From: Flavobacteriales bacterium | GTDB lineage: Bacteria; Bacteroidota; Bacteroidia; Flavobacteriales_D; Crocinitomicaceae | Direction: 5' to 3' | Assembly (NCBI GenBank): GCA_015665275.1 | Contig: JADFAL010000029.1 | Coordinates: forward strand, 62,001 to 126,000 | Length of the DNA stretch: 64,000 nucleotides | In this document: positions 1 through 11,713 of the stretch, one piece after another | How positions within the stretch are numbered: position 1 is the first letter of the stretch | Layout of the letters: each line of letters begins with the position of its first letter | Notes under the pieces: model-generated | Seen by the model: only the letters and a program-made list of their open reading frames with translations | What the model was told of the DNA's origin: nothing | Databases searched by the model: none | Position numbers and translations under genes: made by a program

Positions 1-72
1 GAAAATGCATGTTAAGACTGAAATAGAGCGCACCATAACTACATAACGCAGTTCAGGTCTTTTCGGTTGCAT
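1..72 (-). CDS. 5' end of an unidentified CDS running off the left edge (MQPKRPELRYVVMVRSISVLTCIF...)
   Basis: Open minus frame from ATG (CAT at 70-72) to window edge, just downstream of the cysS stop; too short to identify. Confidence 0.35.
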   Translation of the reverse strand, partial: MQPKRPELRYVVMVRSISVLTCIF

Positions 73-77
73 TGAAA

Positions 78-1544
78 TCAACTCCAGGAAGAACCTTCTT
101 TCGAATCTTTCACAACGATTCCAGCCGCTGCCAATCCATCGCGAATCTTATCGGAGGTATCCCAGTCTTTATTCGTTCTTGCTTGTTGACGCAAATCCAA
201 TACTAAGTCCATCACCGGAGCCAATTTATCATCACCGCCATCAGCCGTAGTTGCCAAACCGAGAATTTCCACGACAAAGTTGTGCATCCCTGATTGGAGG
301 AGTTCCAGATCTTCTTTTGATACTGTTTGCTTTCCATCACGAACCCCGTTGATGAACTTCACGGCTTCAAATAATTGCGCTACTAATACCGGTGCATTGA
401 AATCATCGCTCATTGCTTTGTAGAATTGCGCAACCAATCCTGGAACATCAATAGTGGATTCAGACCCTGTATTGAGTTCCTGAAGGGTTTTCATGGCCTC
501 CATCAGCTTGTCGTGACCTTTTTCAGCGGCCACCAATGCTTCAGAAGTGAAGTCTAAGGTACTACGATAGTGTGCTTGCATCATGAAAAAGCGAACCACC
601 ATTGGCGAGAAAGCTTTTTCCATGAACTGATTCTTTCCAGTGAATAATTCGTCTGGTAAAATAGAATTACCTGTCGATTTACTCATTTTCTGTCCGTTTA
701 AAGTCAGCATGTTTCCATGCATCCAGTATTTAACCGGGGATTTTCCGTTGCATGCCGTTCCTTGCGCAATCTCACATTCGTGATGCGGGAATTTCAAGTC
801 CATTCCACCGCCATGAATATCAAACTCTTCGCCCAAATACTTCGTGCTCATGGCTGAACATTCAAGGTGCCAACCTGGGAATCCAATTCCCCATGGAGAT
901 GGCCATTTCATGATATGTTCAGGAGCTGCATTTTTCCAAAGTGCAAAATCCAACGGGTTTCGTTTCTCATCCTGTCCGTCTAGCGACCGCGTATTTGAAA
1001 TCAGATCCTCGATCTTACGTCCAGACAATTCGCCGTATGGATGTGTTTCGTTGTATTTCTCTACATCGAAGTATACCGAACCGTTTGATTTATAGCCAAA
1101 ACCATTATCAATGATCCCCTGAATCATTTCGATTTGCTCAATCATATGTCCGGTAGCCGTAGGCTCAATATTCGGAGATATAGCATTGAACTGTGCCATT
1201 ACGGTATGGAAATCTATAGAGTATTGTTGTACAATTTCCATTGGTTCTAGTTGCTCCAAGCGTGCTTTCTTCGCGATTTTGTCTTCTCCCTGATCTGCGT
1301 CGTCAACTAAATGTCCTACATCTGTAATGTTGCGAACGTAGCGCACTTTATAGCCGAGATGACGCAAATAGCGGTATACCATATCAAATGAAATAAAGGT
1401 GCGACAGTTCCCAAGGTGAACGTTGCTGTATACGGTAGGACCACATACATAGAACCCAACGAATCCTTCTTTTAAAGGGATGAAATTTCGTTTTCCTCCT
1501 GCAAGACTGTCGTAAATTTTCAGCTGTGCTGCCTCTGCTTTCAT
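78..1544 (-). CDS. cysS: Cysteinyl-tRNA synthetase
   Basis: 488 aa; class I signature [37 protein letters not shown]. Confidence 0.98.
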   Translation of the reverse strand: MKAEAAQLKIYDSLAGGKRNFIPLKEGFVGFYVCGPTVYSNVHLGNCRTFISFDMVYRYLRHLGYKVRYVRNITDVGHLVDDADQGEDKIAKKARLEQLEPMEIVQQYSIDFHTVMAQFNAISPNIEPTATGHMIEQIEMIQGIIDNGFGYKSNGSVYFDVEKYNETHPYGELSGRKIEDLISNTRSLDGQDEKRNPLDFALWKNAAPEHIMKWPSPWGIGFPGWHLECSAMSTKYLGEEFDIHGGGMDLKFPHHECEIAQGTACNGKSPVKYWMHGNMLTLNGQKMSKSTGNSILPDELFTGKNQFMEKAFSPMVVRFFMMQAHYRSTLDFTSEALVAAEKGHDKLMEAMKTLQELNTGSESTIDVPGLVAQFYKAMSDDFNAPVLVAQLFEAVKFINGVRDGKQTVSKEDLELLQSGMHNFVVEILGLATTADGGDDKLAPVMDLVLDLRQQARTNKDWDTSDKIRDGLAAAGIVVKDSKEGSSWS

Positions 1545-1745
1545 TTGATGCTTTTTATTGAATGACCAAAGATAGTTAGGAATAATGAATGTGGAAAGGA
1601 GATGGGAGAAAGAGGAAGGGCAAAAGTTGCAAGTACGAGGTGGAAGGCATAGTAACTCTGACTTCGAGAGCCTCAGTCATCGTTAGGAAGCATTGCTGAA
1701 AAAGTGGACGGTGAAATCGTGGAAGGTAGAAGGTAATAGATTACC

Positions 1746-2078
1746 TTACCCTTTTTGTTCTAGGAGTGCATTGTATTTTTCCAGAAGTCCGTAGTACATT
1801 TCTTTCCAATAGGTTGCTTCTTCTGTGTTCGTATCGAAGACTCTGGATTCTTGCGCGTACTGCGTTGAAGTGGATGTTGGAGTGTAGAGTTTGATGTCTT
1901 TGCTAAAATCGTAGTGGATGATTTTTCCTATTTCTATTACGACATCGATAGATACATTTGGCTTATCAAAGATATAATACATCCAGCGTCGACTCTTTTT
2001 CATTTTTCGAGCCAGCGTGGTGACAGAGTACCCGCTTTCTTGCACGGCATTCTTTATTATTTCTCCTCGGTGTACCAT
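1746..2078 (-). CDS. Small HTH-like regulator with C-terminal coiled coil (paralog of 2225-2575)
   Basis: N-terminal helix-turn-helix-like region (GYSVTTLARKMKKSRRWMYYIFD) plus C-terminal WKEMYYGLLEKYNALLEQ; strong similarity to neighbouring ORF. Confidence 0.75.
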   Translation of the reverse strand: MVHRGEIIKNAVQESGYSVTTLARKMKKSRRWMYYIFDKPNVSIDVVIEIGKIIHYDFSKDIKLYTPTSTSTQYAQESRVFDTNTEEATYWKEMYYGLLEKYNALLEQKG

Positions 2079-2224
2079 TCTCAGTACAAAGATGTGTCAC
2101 TTTGTGAGCAACTTATTTCCCCGTTGTGTGCTGATTTTGCGCAAATTACATGCTACGGGATACGATTTTATGCCTTTACCGAGAAATTGTTGTCCAAAAA
2201 AAGGACGGAATTGCGCAACTTCGC

Positions 2225-2575
2225 TTAGTCGATGTTTTTCTGTTTGGAAAGGAGGTCATTATACTTCTCTAGAAGGTTCATGTACTTTTCTTTCCAATGT
2301 TCCGCTTCGTCAGAAGAAGCCTTCCCATTGAAACGTGCTTCCTCAACGCTCGTGATTGGCCTGTCCGCTCCGTACATCTTAATGCCCTTGATATCTTCAC
2401 TGAAGTCGTAATGAATAATTTTACCTATATCAATTATATAATCTATAGGTACTGCTGCGCTGTCAAAAATCTGGTACACCCACCTTCTGCTCTTGCCCAT
2501 TTTCTGGGCGAGTTTTGTAATCGAGTGTCCACTTTCTCGAACAGCTTTCTCAATAATTTCACCTTTGTGTTGCAT
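2225..2575 (-). CDS. Small HTH-like regulator with C-terminal coiled coil (paralog of 1746-2078)
   Basis: GHSITKLAQKMGKSRRWVYQIFD and WKEKYMNLLEKYNDLLSKQK parallel the neighbouring ORF. Confidence 0.75.
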   Translation of the reverse strand: MQHKGEIIEKAVRESGHSITKLAQKMGKSRRWVYQIFDSAAVPIDYIIDIGKIIHYDFSEDIKGIKMYGADRPITSVEEARFNGKASSDEAEHWKEKYMNLLEKYNDLLSKQKNID

Positions 2576-2824
2576 TGTTCACAAATATGGTAAAGGTTCT
2601 GTGTAATTAATTTCCCGTAGTTTTCACGTTACTGTAATATAAATCTCACATATTGCTCAAATAACCAAAAATGCGGTGTTTAGAACGGGTCCTTGAAATT
2701 AAGTAAAATGATTTACTATGAGTATTTATACTCATGTTTTTAAGAGGTTTGAATTGTAAAAACAACTTCAAATCTGCCAACTTTTTTCAGGTAAGTATTT
2801 GAAATTGTACGGAATAGGGGCAAT

Positions 2825-4219
2825 CTACTTCGCCTGATAGACCACATAAATAACTTCTCGATCTTCTTGCATTCCTTTCACTGTTCGCAATTTTCGGAAT
2901 GCGCCCGTTTTTTCGATCATTTCTTGAGTGACATGAGCATCGACAACACTAAACCAATTGTCCCAAATTAAAATATCTCCACTTTGCACCGATTGAATGG
3001 TCACGGGATTTATATCTGCGCGTTTTTTATTGTCAAAATGATCAATTTCCAGCGCCATGCTTATGTAGGGTGGAATGTAAAGGTATCTTCCCTCACCCTC
3101 AATCGATTTGGCAAACTTCGAAGCTTTTCTAGCCACGCTTTGTTCTCCGGATAAGTTCATGTCTCGTTTCCAATGCACAGCAGAAGGATTGTCCCAAACA
3201 GGGAAAGTCAATATTGCAAGCGCGAACAAGACGGTTAATGCCAAGCGTACTTTCGAGTTCCGAGTAAGATCAATCAAGGCATTCAATCCTACAAGGCAAA
3301 CAATAGCAATGAAAGGCATGATGCCGAGAAGGACTCTATTCAAACCCATCGAATTGAAAATACCCAAATACCAGAAGAGCGAATGCGCAACGAAATAGGA
3401 TAAGAAACCATACAGAACCAGTGCGTGCAATTCTGGATGCCATTGCTTTCTAATCAATAGAACTAGTAAACTAATGACTCCTACTGCCAGAAATAGCGCT
3501 GCGGGAATGCCAATTACGAAAGGCAATTGATCCACGAAATGAAGAAGATCGCCTTCTCCGTATATACTATTCTTTGAAGCGTACGGAATTTTAGTAAATA
3601 CCCAGAGAATATCTTTGTAATGGAACCAACCCACAATGGAATAAACCACATGCCCAAGGAGCAACCATGGAATGCATTTCCATTGCTTTCTGACTAAGAG
3701 CAGCAGACCGAAAGAAGTTATTACGATTAGTCCTTCCGAACGTACAAAAGGTAAGAATGATATGACTACGCAAGTAAGCAACCATTTTTCACGGGAGACC
3801 AAATACATGCCCCATGCGATAAACATAGCGAACAATGGTTCTGTTAACCCGGAAAAGGTATGGCGAATTAGAAGAGGTGCACAAGCGATAAACAGCAGAA
3901 CGAATGCAGCACGGTTGATCTTCCATTTTTCGGCGGTCTTGTATGTTAAATACAAGGTGAGCATCACTACTAAGCCATTGAAGATTTTTATTCCAACAAA
4001 TCCGAACTGCGCAAATGGGCTTGCCAATAGGGTAAAGACGGGTTTTGCCCAATGATCTAAATAGAGTTCCGGGTGATCGGGTGCTGATTGTGCAAAGAGA
4101 AAATGCAGGATGCTATCTCCGGAATCACCGGTACCATTAAAAACAATTATTACGCACGTTGCGAATACTGCGTAAGCCGATAGCATAAGCCACTGTATGT
4201 TGGATTTAATCCATTGCAT
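2825..4219 (-). CDS. Polytopic membrane protein, glycosyltransferase-family-39-like
   Basis: 464 aa, many hydrophobic segments, GT-C-like N-terminal architecture. Confidence 0.6.
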   Translation of the reverse strand: MQWIKSNIQWLMLSAYAVFATCVIIVFNGTGDSGDSILHFLFAQSAPDHPELYLDHWAKPVFTLLASPFAQFGFVGIKIFNGLVVMLTLYLTYKTAEKWKINRAAFVLLFIACAPLLIRHTFSGLTEPLFAMFIAWGMYLVSREKWLLTCVVISFLPFVRSEGLIVITSFGLLLLVRKQWKCIPWLLLGHVVYSIVGWFHYKDILWVFTKIPYASKNSIYGEGDLLHFVDQLPFVIGIPAALFLAVGVISLLVLLIRKQWHPELHALVLYGFLSYFVAHSLFWYLGIFNSMGLNRVLLGIMPFIAIVCLVGLNALIDLTRNSKVRLALTVLFALAILTFPVWDNPSAVHWKRDMNLSGEQSVARKASKFAKSIEGEGRYLYIPPYISMALEIDHFDNKKRADINPVTIQSVQSGDILIWDNWFSVVDAHVTQEMIEKTGAFRKLRTVKGMQEDREVIYVVYQAK

Positions 4220-4385
4220 CGGTTCGAAAGTACGGTTTCTTTGAGAATTGTTTCAGTGACATGAAAAGGGTGTTGAAACCAAAGAACGATATAAGCATAT
4301 AACTAATTAGTTGTATAGCGATCACCTTTTTCCTCGGTATTGCCAACTATTATTCCAAACTTCTAAAGTCTGTCCAATGTCAAGG

Positions 4386-4613
4386 CTATGCCTTACCCTT
4401 CCGGAAATGTTGCATTAAATAGTAGCAATTCACCAATACAATTGCCACGTTCGTAATGATAATGGGAATTGAATCAATTAGAAATCCGTAAGCAATGAAG
4501 AAGCTGCAGCCAACAATGTTCACCATGCGTAGCGTTGCAATTTTCTTCATAAAAAATGAGAGCAGCACAAATAACGAGGCTGCGTAGCCAATGTAGTCGA
4601 TGTAGGTAGGCAT
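4386..4613 (-). CDS. Small YgjV-like inner membrane protein
   Basis: 75 aa with multiple predicted TM segments, typical short YgjV-like pattern. Confidence 0.6.
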   Translation of the reverse strand: MPTYIDYIGYAASLFVLLSFFMKKIATLRMVNIVGCSFFIAYGFLIDSIPIIITNVAIVLVNCYYLMQHFRKGKA

Positions 4614-4628
4614 GATGTTCTTAGTTAA

Positions 4629-6395
4629 TTATTCCGTTACGGCTTTGGGTTGCAAGTTGATCCCCAACTCGTTCAATTGTTCTTTGTCCAATGGCGATGG
4701 TGCATCAATCATTACATCTCTTCCGCTGTTATTCTTTGGGAATGCGATGTAATCACGAATGGACTCCGATCCGCCCATCGTTGCCACAAGACGATCCAAT
4801 CCGAAGGCCAATCCTCCGTGTGGTGGCGCTCCGTATTCAAACGCTGACATTAAGAATCCGAATTGCGCTTCGGCCTCCTCTTTGGTGAATCCTAGTAAAT
4901 CGAACATGCGCGATTGTAGTTCTCTGTCGTGAATTCGAATGGATCCTCCGCCCAATTCAACTCCGTTCATGGCTAAATCATATGCGTTTGCCCTAACTTT
5001 TCCAGGTTCCGTATCGATTAAATGATGATCCTCTGGTTTTGGTGATGTAAAAGGGTGGTGCATTGCATGATAACGCTCAGACTCTTCATCCCATTCCAAA
5101 AGTGGGAAATCTAACACCCACAGGGGTTTGAATTCGTTCGGATTGCGCAATCCCAATTCGTCTCCCATGTGCAAACGCAATTCGTTCATCTGCTTGCGCG
5201 TTTTGTCCAATTCACCACTTAGAACCAACAACAAATCTCCAGGCTGCGCATTTGCGGCTTCCGCCCATTCTTTCAAATCTTCTTGAGAATAAAATTTATC
5301 TACGGATGACTTAAACGTACCGTCCTCGTTGCACTTTACATAAACCAATCCTTTGGCTCCAATTTGCGGTCGCTTTACCCATTCGGTCAATTTATCCAAT
5401 TGCTTTCTTGTGTATACAGCGCATTGCTCAGCGTTGATGGCCAAAACCACCTCAGCCGAATCGAAAATGCTAAATCCTTTTCCTTGAGCTACAGAATTCA
5501 AATTCACGAATTCCAATCCAAAACGCATGTCTGGCTTGTCTGAACCAAAACGCTCCATCGCTTCTGCGTATGTCAATCTTGGGAATGTTTCATCCAGTTC
5601 TACATTGCGTACCTCGCGGAACAAGTGTTTGATCATTCCTTCGAATGTAGTTAGTACATCTTCTTGCTCAACGAATGCCATTTCGCAGTCTATCTGTGTA
5701 AACTCCGGCTGGCGATCTGCGCGTAAATCTTCGTCACGGAAACACTTAACTATCTGGTAGTAGCGATCAAATCCAGAAACCATCAACAATTGCTTGAAGG
5801 TTTGCGGCGATTGCGGCAAGGCATAAAATTGTCCTCCGTTCATGCGGCTTGGCACTACAAAATCGCGAGCTCCTTCTGGCGTCGATTTGATCAAAACGGG
5901 CGTTTCAACATCTAAAAAGTCTTGAGAATCTAAATACTTCCGCGTTTCCAAAGCTACTTTGTTTCTCAATCGCAATTTATCTTGAACCGGATTTCTTCGT
6001 AGATCAAGGTAACGGTACTGCGCGCGCAATTCCTCTCCTCCATCTGTATCGTCTTCAATCGTAAAAGGAGGTGTTTTTGAGGCATTCAGTACTTCCACTT
6101 TCTCCGCTTTCACTTCGATTTCACCCGTTGGAATATTCGGATTAGCAGCTGATCGCTGGGATACTGTTCCTGTAATTTGCACTACGAACTCACGTCCCAA
6201 CTCTTTCAAGCTGTTCATCACCTCTTCGGTAGCGTTGTCAGATTCACCTACAATTTGCGTGATTCCATATCGATCTCTCAGATCGACCCAAATCAAGTTT
6301 CCTTTGTCACGAACGGTTTGAACCCATCCTGAAAGAGTGACTGTTGAACCAATTTGTTCTGTGCGCAATTCGCCGCAAGTATGTGATCTGTACAT
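4629..6395 (-). CDS. aspS: Aspartyl-tRNA synthetase
   Basis: 588 aa; [35 protein letters not shown] motifs. Confidence 0.98.
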   Translation of the reverse strand: MYRSHTCGELRTEQIGSTVTLSGWVQTVRDKGNLIWVDLRDRYGITQIVGESDNATEEVMNSLKELGREFVVQITGTVSQRSAANPNIPTGEIEVKAEKVEVLNASKTPPFTIEDDTDGGEELRAQYRYLDLRRNPVQDKLRLRNKVALETRKYLDSQDFLDVETPVLIKSTPEGARDFVVPSRMNGGQFYALPQSPQTFKQLLMVSGFDRYYQIVKCFRDEDLRADRQPEFTQIDCEMAFVEQEDVLTTFEGMIKHLFREVRNVELDETFPRLTYAEAMERFGSDKPDMRFGLEFVNLNSVAQGKGFSIFDSAEVVLAINAEQCAVYTRKQLDKLTEWVKRPQIGAKGLVYVKCNEDGTFKSSVDKFYSQEDLKEWAEAANAQPGDLLLVLSGELDKTRKQMNELRLHMGDELGLRNPNEFKPLWVLDFPLLEWDEESERYHAMHHPFTSPKPEDHHLIDTEPGKVRANAYDLAMNGVELGGGSIRIHDRELQSRMFDLLGFTKEEAEAQFGFLMSAFEYGAPPHGGLAFGLDRLVATMGGSESIRDYIAFPKNNSGRDVMIDAPSPLDKEQLNELGINLQPKAVTE

Positions 6396-6534
6396 GTTTT
6401 CCGTTTAATTCGAGGCAAAAGTAGTGAAAAGTGCACTTCGAGAGCCTCAGTGTACTTTTAATTTTAGGAAGGAAAACTAAATGTAAGCCATCACTGTGGC
6501 CCTTTAGTGTACTATTAATTTTAAGTAGGAATAC

Positions 6535-6574
6535 CCATCCTCCCTTGAGGGAGGTGCCGAAGGCGAAGGATGAC
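6535..6574 (+). repeat. Dispersed intergenic repeat, CCTCCCTTGAGGGAGGTGCCGAAGGCG type
   Basis: Internal palindrome; reverse-complement relative at 53631-53670. Confidence 0.7.
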
Positions 6575-6624
6575 AAGATAAAATGAATCCTTTTTCCTAA
6601 TTTCACAGCGATTTCAAGCAATTC

Positions 6625-8265
6625 ATGGATACATTCTTAGATCGATATAAATACGCGCTGGTACTTGCCGGAATTTTGGTTGTGTACATCTGCAACTTGT
6701 TTGTGAATGTGATGGATGTGGATGCGTCTCAGTATGCTTCCATTTCTATGGAGATGGCGCAAAATAAAAGTTACCTTGAAGTATACCATCTTGAGCATGA
6801 TTATCTGGACAAGCCTCCATTACTTTTTTGGCTTAGCGCCAGCAGTATGTCACTTTTCGGGATTGGCAATGTAGCCTACAAACTTCCATCAGTATTGCTC
6901 GCATTATTGGGAATCTTCAGCACCTACAAGTTTGCTCAATTGTATTACTCTAAGAAGGTGGCGACCTATGCAGCGTTAATGCTTGCATCTTCTCAGGCAC
7001 TTTTCCTAATCACCAACGACTTGAGAACGGATACAAATCTGTTGGTTTTCGTGATCTTCTCTGTATGGCAATTGGCGTTATTCGTACGGAATAAAAATTG
7101 GTTAAATTTCTTCCTTGGGTTTACAGGAGTCGCTTTGGCGATGATGGCAAAAGGACCTATTGGAATTGTTACGATTGCCATGGCTTTGGGTACAGATTTC
7201 CTGCTTAAGAAAGAGTGGAAATTGATTTTCAATTGGCGCTGGTTGATAGGTTTGGTTTGGGTGGCTATACTGCTAATTCCTATGACCTGGGGATTGTACT
7301 CACAATTTGATTTGCACCCGGAAAAATCAGCGTATGGCATTGACAGTCCTTCTGGTGTGAAGTTTTTCTATTGGACACAAAGCTTTGGAAGAATCACCGG
7401 CGAGAGCGAATGGGATAATGGCGCTGGATTCTTCTTCTTCTTTCATTCTATTCTGTGGGATTTCCAACCGTGGGTGCTCTATTTCGTGCTCGGGTTGATT
7501 GCTGTGGTGCGCATTTATATCAAAGGTGGACTTTCGGCTCAAAAGGAATTCATGACCTTGGGAGGATTTGTACTTACATTTCTGGCGCTGTCCCTATCGA
7601 AATACAAGCTTCCGCATTACATCTTCGTAACCTTCCCGTTTGCGGCAATTATCGCTGCGAATTACTTATTGAGTTTGAAAAAGAAAACCATGCTGTTTGT
7701 TCAGGCGTTCTTTAATGTCTTGTTTTGGTTTGTTTGTGCCCTTGGAATGGTATACGTTTTCCCGAGTGGGAATGTCTTCCTCGCTATTGTTTTAGTGCTC
7801 TTGTGTGCTGGATCTTGGTGGGCTTTCTTCAAAGGGAAATCAATCTCTGCAAGAATCTTCTTTAGTGCAGTTATTACCGCTATTGGATTCAACTTGATGA
7901 TGGCTTCGCACTTCTATCCGAGTTTAATTGGTGGCTACCAAGCACCAGGAATTGCAGGGGAATTGGCTCGTGAAAACGGTAAGGGTGAAGGAGAGTTTTA
8001 TTACTATTCGTCGCACAGTCATTCTTTGGATTTCTACTACAATAATTTGGTTCCAAAAGTTCCTAACTTGTTCTTGAATATGCAAAAGGGCGATTGGGTA
8101 TACACTGATCAAGTGGGAAAAGACTACGTTGAATCGCACCAACTAGACTTTCACGTTGCGCATAAGATTCCTAGTTATCGCGTGACCATTTTAACGATGG
8201 ATTTCATCCGACCGGAAACCCGCGGGAATGTGGTGGATACGATGTATATTTTTGAGAAAGATTAA
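6625..8265 (+). CDS. ArnT/PMT-like family 39 glycosyltransferase
   Basis: 546 aa, N-terminal DVDASQYASISMEMAQNKSYLEVY...DKPPLLFWLSA typical of ArnT-like proteins. Confidence 0.85.
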   Translation: MDTFLDRYKYALVLAGILVVYICNLFVNVMDVDASQYASISMEMAQNKSYLEVYHLEHDYLDKPPLLFWLSASSMSLFGIGNVAYKLPSVLLALLGIFSTYKFAQLYYSKKVATYAALMLASSQALFLITNDLRTDTNLLVFVIFSVWQLALFVRNKNWLNFFLGFTGVALAMMAKGPIGIVTIAMALGTDFLLKKEWKLIFNWRWLIGLVWVAILLIPMTWGLYSQFDLHPEKSAYGIDSPSGVKFFYWTQSFGRITGESEWDNGAGFFFFFHSILWDFQPWVLYFVLGLIAVVRIYIKGGLSAQKEFMTLGGFVLTFLALSLSKYKLPHYIFVTFPFAAIIAANYLLSLKKKTMLFVQAFFNVLFWFVCALGMVYVFPSGNVFLAIVLVLLCAGSWWAFFKGKSISARIFFSAVITAIGFNLMMASHFYPSLIGGYQAPGIAGELARENGKGEGEFYYYSSHSHSLDFYYNNLVPKVPNLFLNMQKGDWVYTDQVGKDYVESHQLDFHVAHKIPSYRVTILTMDFIRPETRGNVVDTMYIFEKD

Positions 8266-8410
8266 GTCGGTCTCTAGATCGCTCCCATAAGTCGCTTATA
8301 GACGCCTCTACCGTTCTAATTTCGCACGAATCAGAGTTCTTGAATGGGTTTCGAACAGAAGAATAATCTAGTGTCTCTTCGTCTAGAATCTAGCTTCTAG
8401 TGTCAAGCGT

Positions 8411-9952
8411 CTACAACGGAATGTTACCGTGTTTCTTCTGAGGAAGCGTTTCTGCTTTGTTTTCTAACATTTTGAATCCGGCGATTACTTTTTCGCGGGT
8501 TTCTTCTGGTAGAATAACGGCGTCTACGATTCCACGTTCTGCAGCTCGGTATGGATTTGCGAACATCTCAGCGTATTCCGCTTCTTTCTCCAACCATTTT
8601 GCTTGTGGATCTTCCGCCGCTGCAATTTCGCGCTTGAAAATGATTTCTGCTGCTCCTTTCGCACCCATTACCGCAATTTCTGCCGTTGGCCATGCATAAT
8701 TCAAATCGGCTCCGATACTTTTCGAGTTCATCACATCGAATGCACCTCCGTACGCTTTTCTGGTAATCACCGTAATTCTTGGAACCGTCGCTTCTGCAAA
8801 GGCAAACAACAATTTTGCTCCGTTGGAGATGATTCCATTCCACTCTTGATCCGTTCCCGGTAGGAATCCAGGTACGTCTTCAAATACCAATAATGGAATA
8901 TTGAAGGCGTCACAGAAGCGAACAAAACGGGCTCCTTTTCGAGAGGAATCGATGTCCAATACACCTGCCAATGCCATCGGTTGATTGGCAACAACTCCGA
9001 TAGTTCTTCCTTCAATTCGTGCAAATCCAACCACGATGTTCTTCGCGAAGTCTTCGTGCACTTCGCGGAAACTATTGTCGTCAATCACACAATCAACTAC
9101 TTTGCGAATATCATAAGGCATCTGGTTGTTCTCCGGCAAAATTCCGTTGATTGTTGTTGCTTTTGATTCCGTATAATCGAAAATTGATGGTTCTGGCGGC
9201 AACTCATTGGCGTTCTGTGGCATGAAAGTGATCAAGTCACGCACTTTTTTCAACGCTTCTACGTCGTTATCTGCAGTGAAGTGATTCACACCGGATTTCT
9301 CAGCGTGTGCTTTCGCTCCACCCAAATCTTCCGAACTTACTTCTTCGTGCGTTACTGTTTTTACTACGTTCGGTCCTGTTACAAACATGTACGAGGTATC
9401 TTCAACCATAATGATGAAGTCTGTCAATGCTGGCGAATACACTGCTCCTCCTGCACACGGCCCCATAATTACACTGATTTGCGGAACGACACCTGATGCG
9501 CGCGTGTTGCGGTAGAAAATATCTGCATATCCAGCCAAGGAAACGACACCTTCCTGAATTCGGGCTCCTCCTGAATCGTTCAATCCAATTACAGGCGCTC
9601 CGTTTTTCATTGCCAAATCCATCACACGACAGATTTTCTCGGCATGCGTTTCCGAAAGTGACCCTCCAAGAACGGTGAAATCTTGTGAGTAAACATAGAT
9701 CAATCGTCCGTGAATACGTCCGAATCCGGTTACTACACCATCTCCTGGTATTTTGTTTTTTTCCAATCCGAATGAGGTAGATCGGTGTTCAACGAACTGG
9801 CCAATTTCTTGAAAAGATCCTTCGTCCAACAACAACTCAATGCGCTCTCTGGCGGTAAGTTTTCCTTGTGAATGTTGTTTTTCAATTCGTGCTTCTCCTC
9901 CTCCGAGTTTAGAAGCTTCTCTACGATTTAGAAGGTCTTGATTCTTGTCCAT
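8411..9952 (-). CDS. Acyl-CoA carboxylase carboxyltransferase (propionyl/methylmalonyl type) beta subunit
   Basis: [40 protein letters not shown]; likely start MDKNQ at 9952 (ORF extends to 9985). Confidence 0.95.
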   Translation of the reverse strand: MDKNQDLLNRREASKLGGGEARIEKQHSQGKLTARERIELLLDEGSFQEIGQFVEHRSTSFGLEKNKIPGDGVVTGFGRIHGRLIYVYSQDFTVLGGSLSETHAEKICRVMDLAMKNGAPVIGLNDSGGARIQEGVVSLAGYADIFYRNTRASGVVPQISVIMGPCAGGAVYSPALTDFIIMVEDTSYMFVTGPNVVKTVTHEEVSSEDLGGAKAHAEKSGVNHFTADNDVEALKKVRDLITFMPQNANELPPEPSIFDYTESKATTINGILPENNQMPYDIRKVVDCVIDDNSFREVHEDFAKNIVVGFARIEGRTIGVVANQPMALAGVLDIDSSRKGARFVRFCDAFNIPLLVFEDVPGFLPGTDQEWNGIISNGAKLLFAFAEATVPRITVITRKAYGGAFDVMNSKSIGADLNYAWPTAEIAVMGAKGAAEIIFKREIAAAEDPQAKWLEKEAEYAEMFANPYRAAERGIVDAVILPEETREKVIAGFKMLENKAETLPQKKHGNIPL

Positions 9953-10073
9953 ATTCGTTGCGATTGAGCAAACAAATGTAATCAAAATAGGAGAGAAGAA
10001 TTAGGGTAAAAGGTCCCTTCTTTGCGATTGAGTCAATTGGCCTTTTCAAAGCTTCCTAAATCGCTATAAATCA

Positions 10074-10607
10074 CTACAACAACTTCGCTTTCACACGGAA
10101 ATTGGTATAGACTTCAACGGTCACGTCTTGCGGAATAGTTTCGTCGGTTACGGTTAACAGTCTCAAGGTAAAACGCTCATCTTTAATGAAATCCTGTAAT
10201 TCCAAATCCACTAAATCACAGGTAAGTATGGAGCCGGGGTTGTTCGGAATGGACTCTTTGAATGCCACCTTTTTCTCCGTGTGGTTGGGGCTTGAGATGA
10301 AAATCTCTACAGAATTCAAGAAGCTAAACGTTTCTCCGTTTGGAGAAGTAATCTTAAGGCGCAACTCGGTGAGGTTGATGCGTTCCACTTTGTCCGCTCT
10401 GGTGTTGTTGGATTCGAATTCAAACTCAGAATTCGTCTGCATTTCAGGAGTGTTCAAACTAAAAGGAATCAACTGTCTGAAAGTAGAATTGACAACTACT
10501 TGTGATGTGTAATCAATATCAAACTCGGTAAGTTTTTTCTTGCAGGAGGTAGTCGTTGCAACAATTCCAATCATCAGTAATGCAATAATAAAGCGGGATC
10601 TATTCAT
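10074..10607 (-). CDS. Hypothetical lipoprotein
   Basis: Signal peptide with lipobox-like TTSCKKK, 177 aa. Confidence 0.7.
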   Translation of the reverse strand: MNRSRFIIALLMIGIVATTTSCKKKLTEFDIDYTSQVVVNSTFRQLIPFSLNTPEMQTNSEFEFESNNTRADKVERINLTELRLKITSPNGETFSFLNSVEIFISSPNHTEKKVAFKESIPNNPGSILTCDLVDLELQDFIKDERFTLRLLTVTDETIPQDVTVEVYTNFRVKAKLL

Positions 10608-10729
10608 AATTAGTTTTATTACTTTTATTCTAACCTCTCTTTAGTGACGAGTTAATATGTCGTAGGGTTTACTTGAAATCGCTTTCATTCAAAAATATGG
10701 AATTCCGATCCCTCTTTATTATATTTTAA

Positions 10730-11713
10730 TTCAATTTTCTGTTTACGAATCCTACTATCACTTCTTCTGAACTTCGTATTTATAACAAGGAAAATTGTGA
10801 GGTGACCAGTCCTGATTCGATTGAGGATATTCCGTTCAACAACACTTCTGTTACCTGGCTGAATACCATTTCTGAATGGAACAACAAGCACCTGAAAGAG
10901 GCCGTAGAAGCATTTGATTTGGACATTTTTCTAGTCAAATTACTCGAGTAGGGATATGATAACAACAAGGTAATCAAGCTTGAAGACACCCTACTCATTG
11001 CAGTGAACACGCTTAAAATTGGGAGTCAAGGCATCTATTCTGAAAACATTTTTTTTGTGTTGAAAGACAACTTTGTCTGGAGCATTCAAGAGGAAAAAGG
11101 CGACTATTTCGATTGGGTAAGAAATCGAATTGACAATAATCTTGGAATTGTTCGCACCAGCAAAGGCGATTATTTGCTGTTCCTTCTTTTAGAGTCTATC
11201 AGCGATAACTACAACAAAGTACTCGATTCTTATGAACAGCGCATTTCTGATATTCAGCCGACAGAAAACAACTTGAATCCTTCAATTACACTGGATTTAG
11301 AAGAAATTAGAACGGACCTTTTGAAAATGAAGAAGTTCATGTCTGGACTACGAAACATTGGTTTGGGACTGGAACGAAATTTGCCAAACCAATATCACAA
11401 CGAGTACTTCAGTGAAATAAAGGAACAGGCCATCAACATGATTTCTGAACTGGAATTCCAACTCAACCAAATTGACGGGAAACTGAACCTAGTGTACAGT
11501 TTACAGGGACACAAGATGAATCAAATCATGAAAACGCTGACTGTGATTTCAGCGATTTTCATTCCACTAACCTTTCTCGCGGGAATTTATGGCATGAACT
11601 TCGAATATATTCCTGAGTTGAAAATGCATAATGGCTATTTCTACCTCTTGGGTGTCATGGGAACTTGCGTTGTTGGATTGATTCTGTATTTCTACCGAAA
11701 AAAGTGGTTTTAG
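10730..11713 (+). pseudogene. CorA-like Mg2+/Co2+ transporter, interrupted by in-frame TAG at 10949-10951
   Basis: C-terminal CorA signature IYGMNFEYIPE and two terminal TM helices in 11003-11713; same frame upstream encodes SIEDIPFNNTSVTWLNTI... then TAG, then GYDNNKVIKLEDTLLIAVNTLKI; no ATG in the upstream open segment. Confidence 0.75.
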
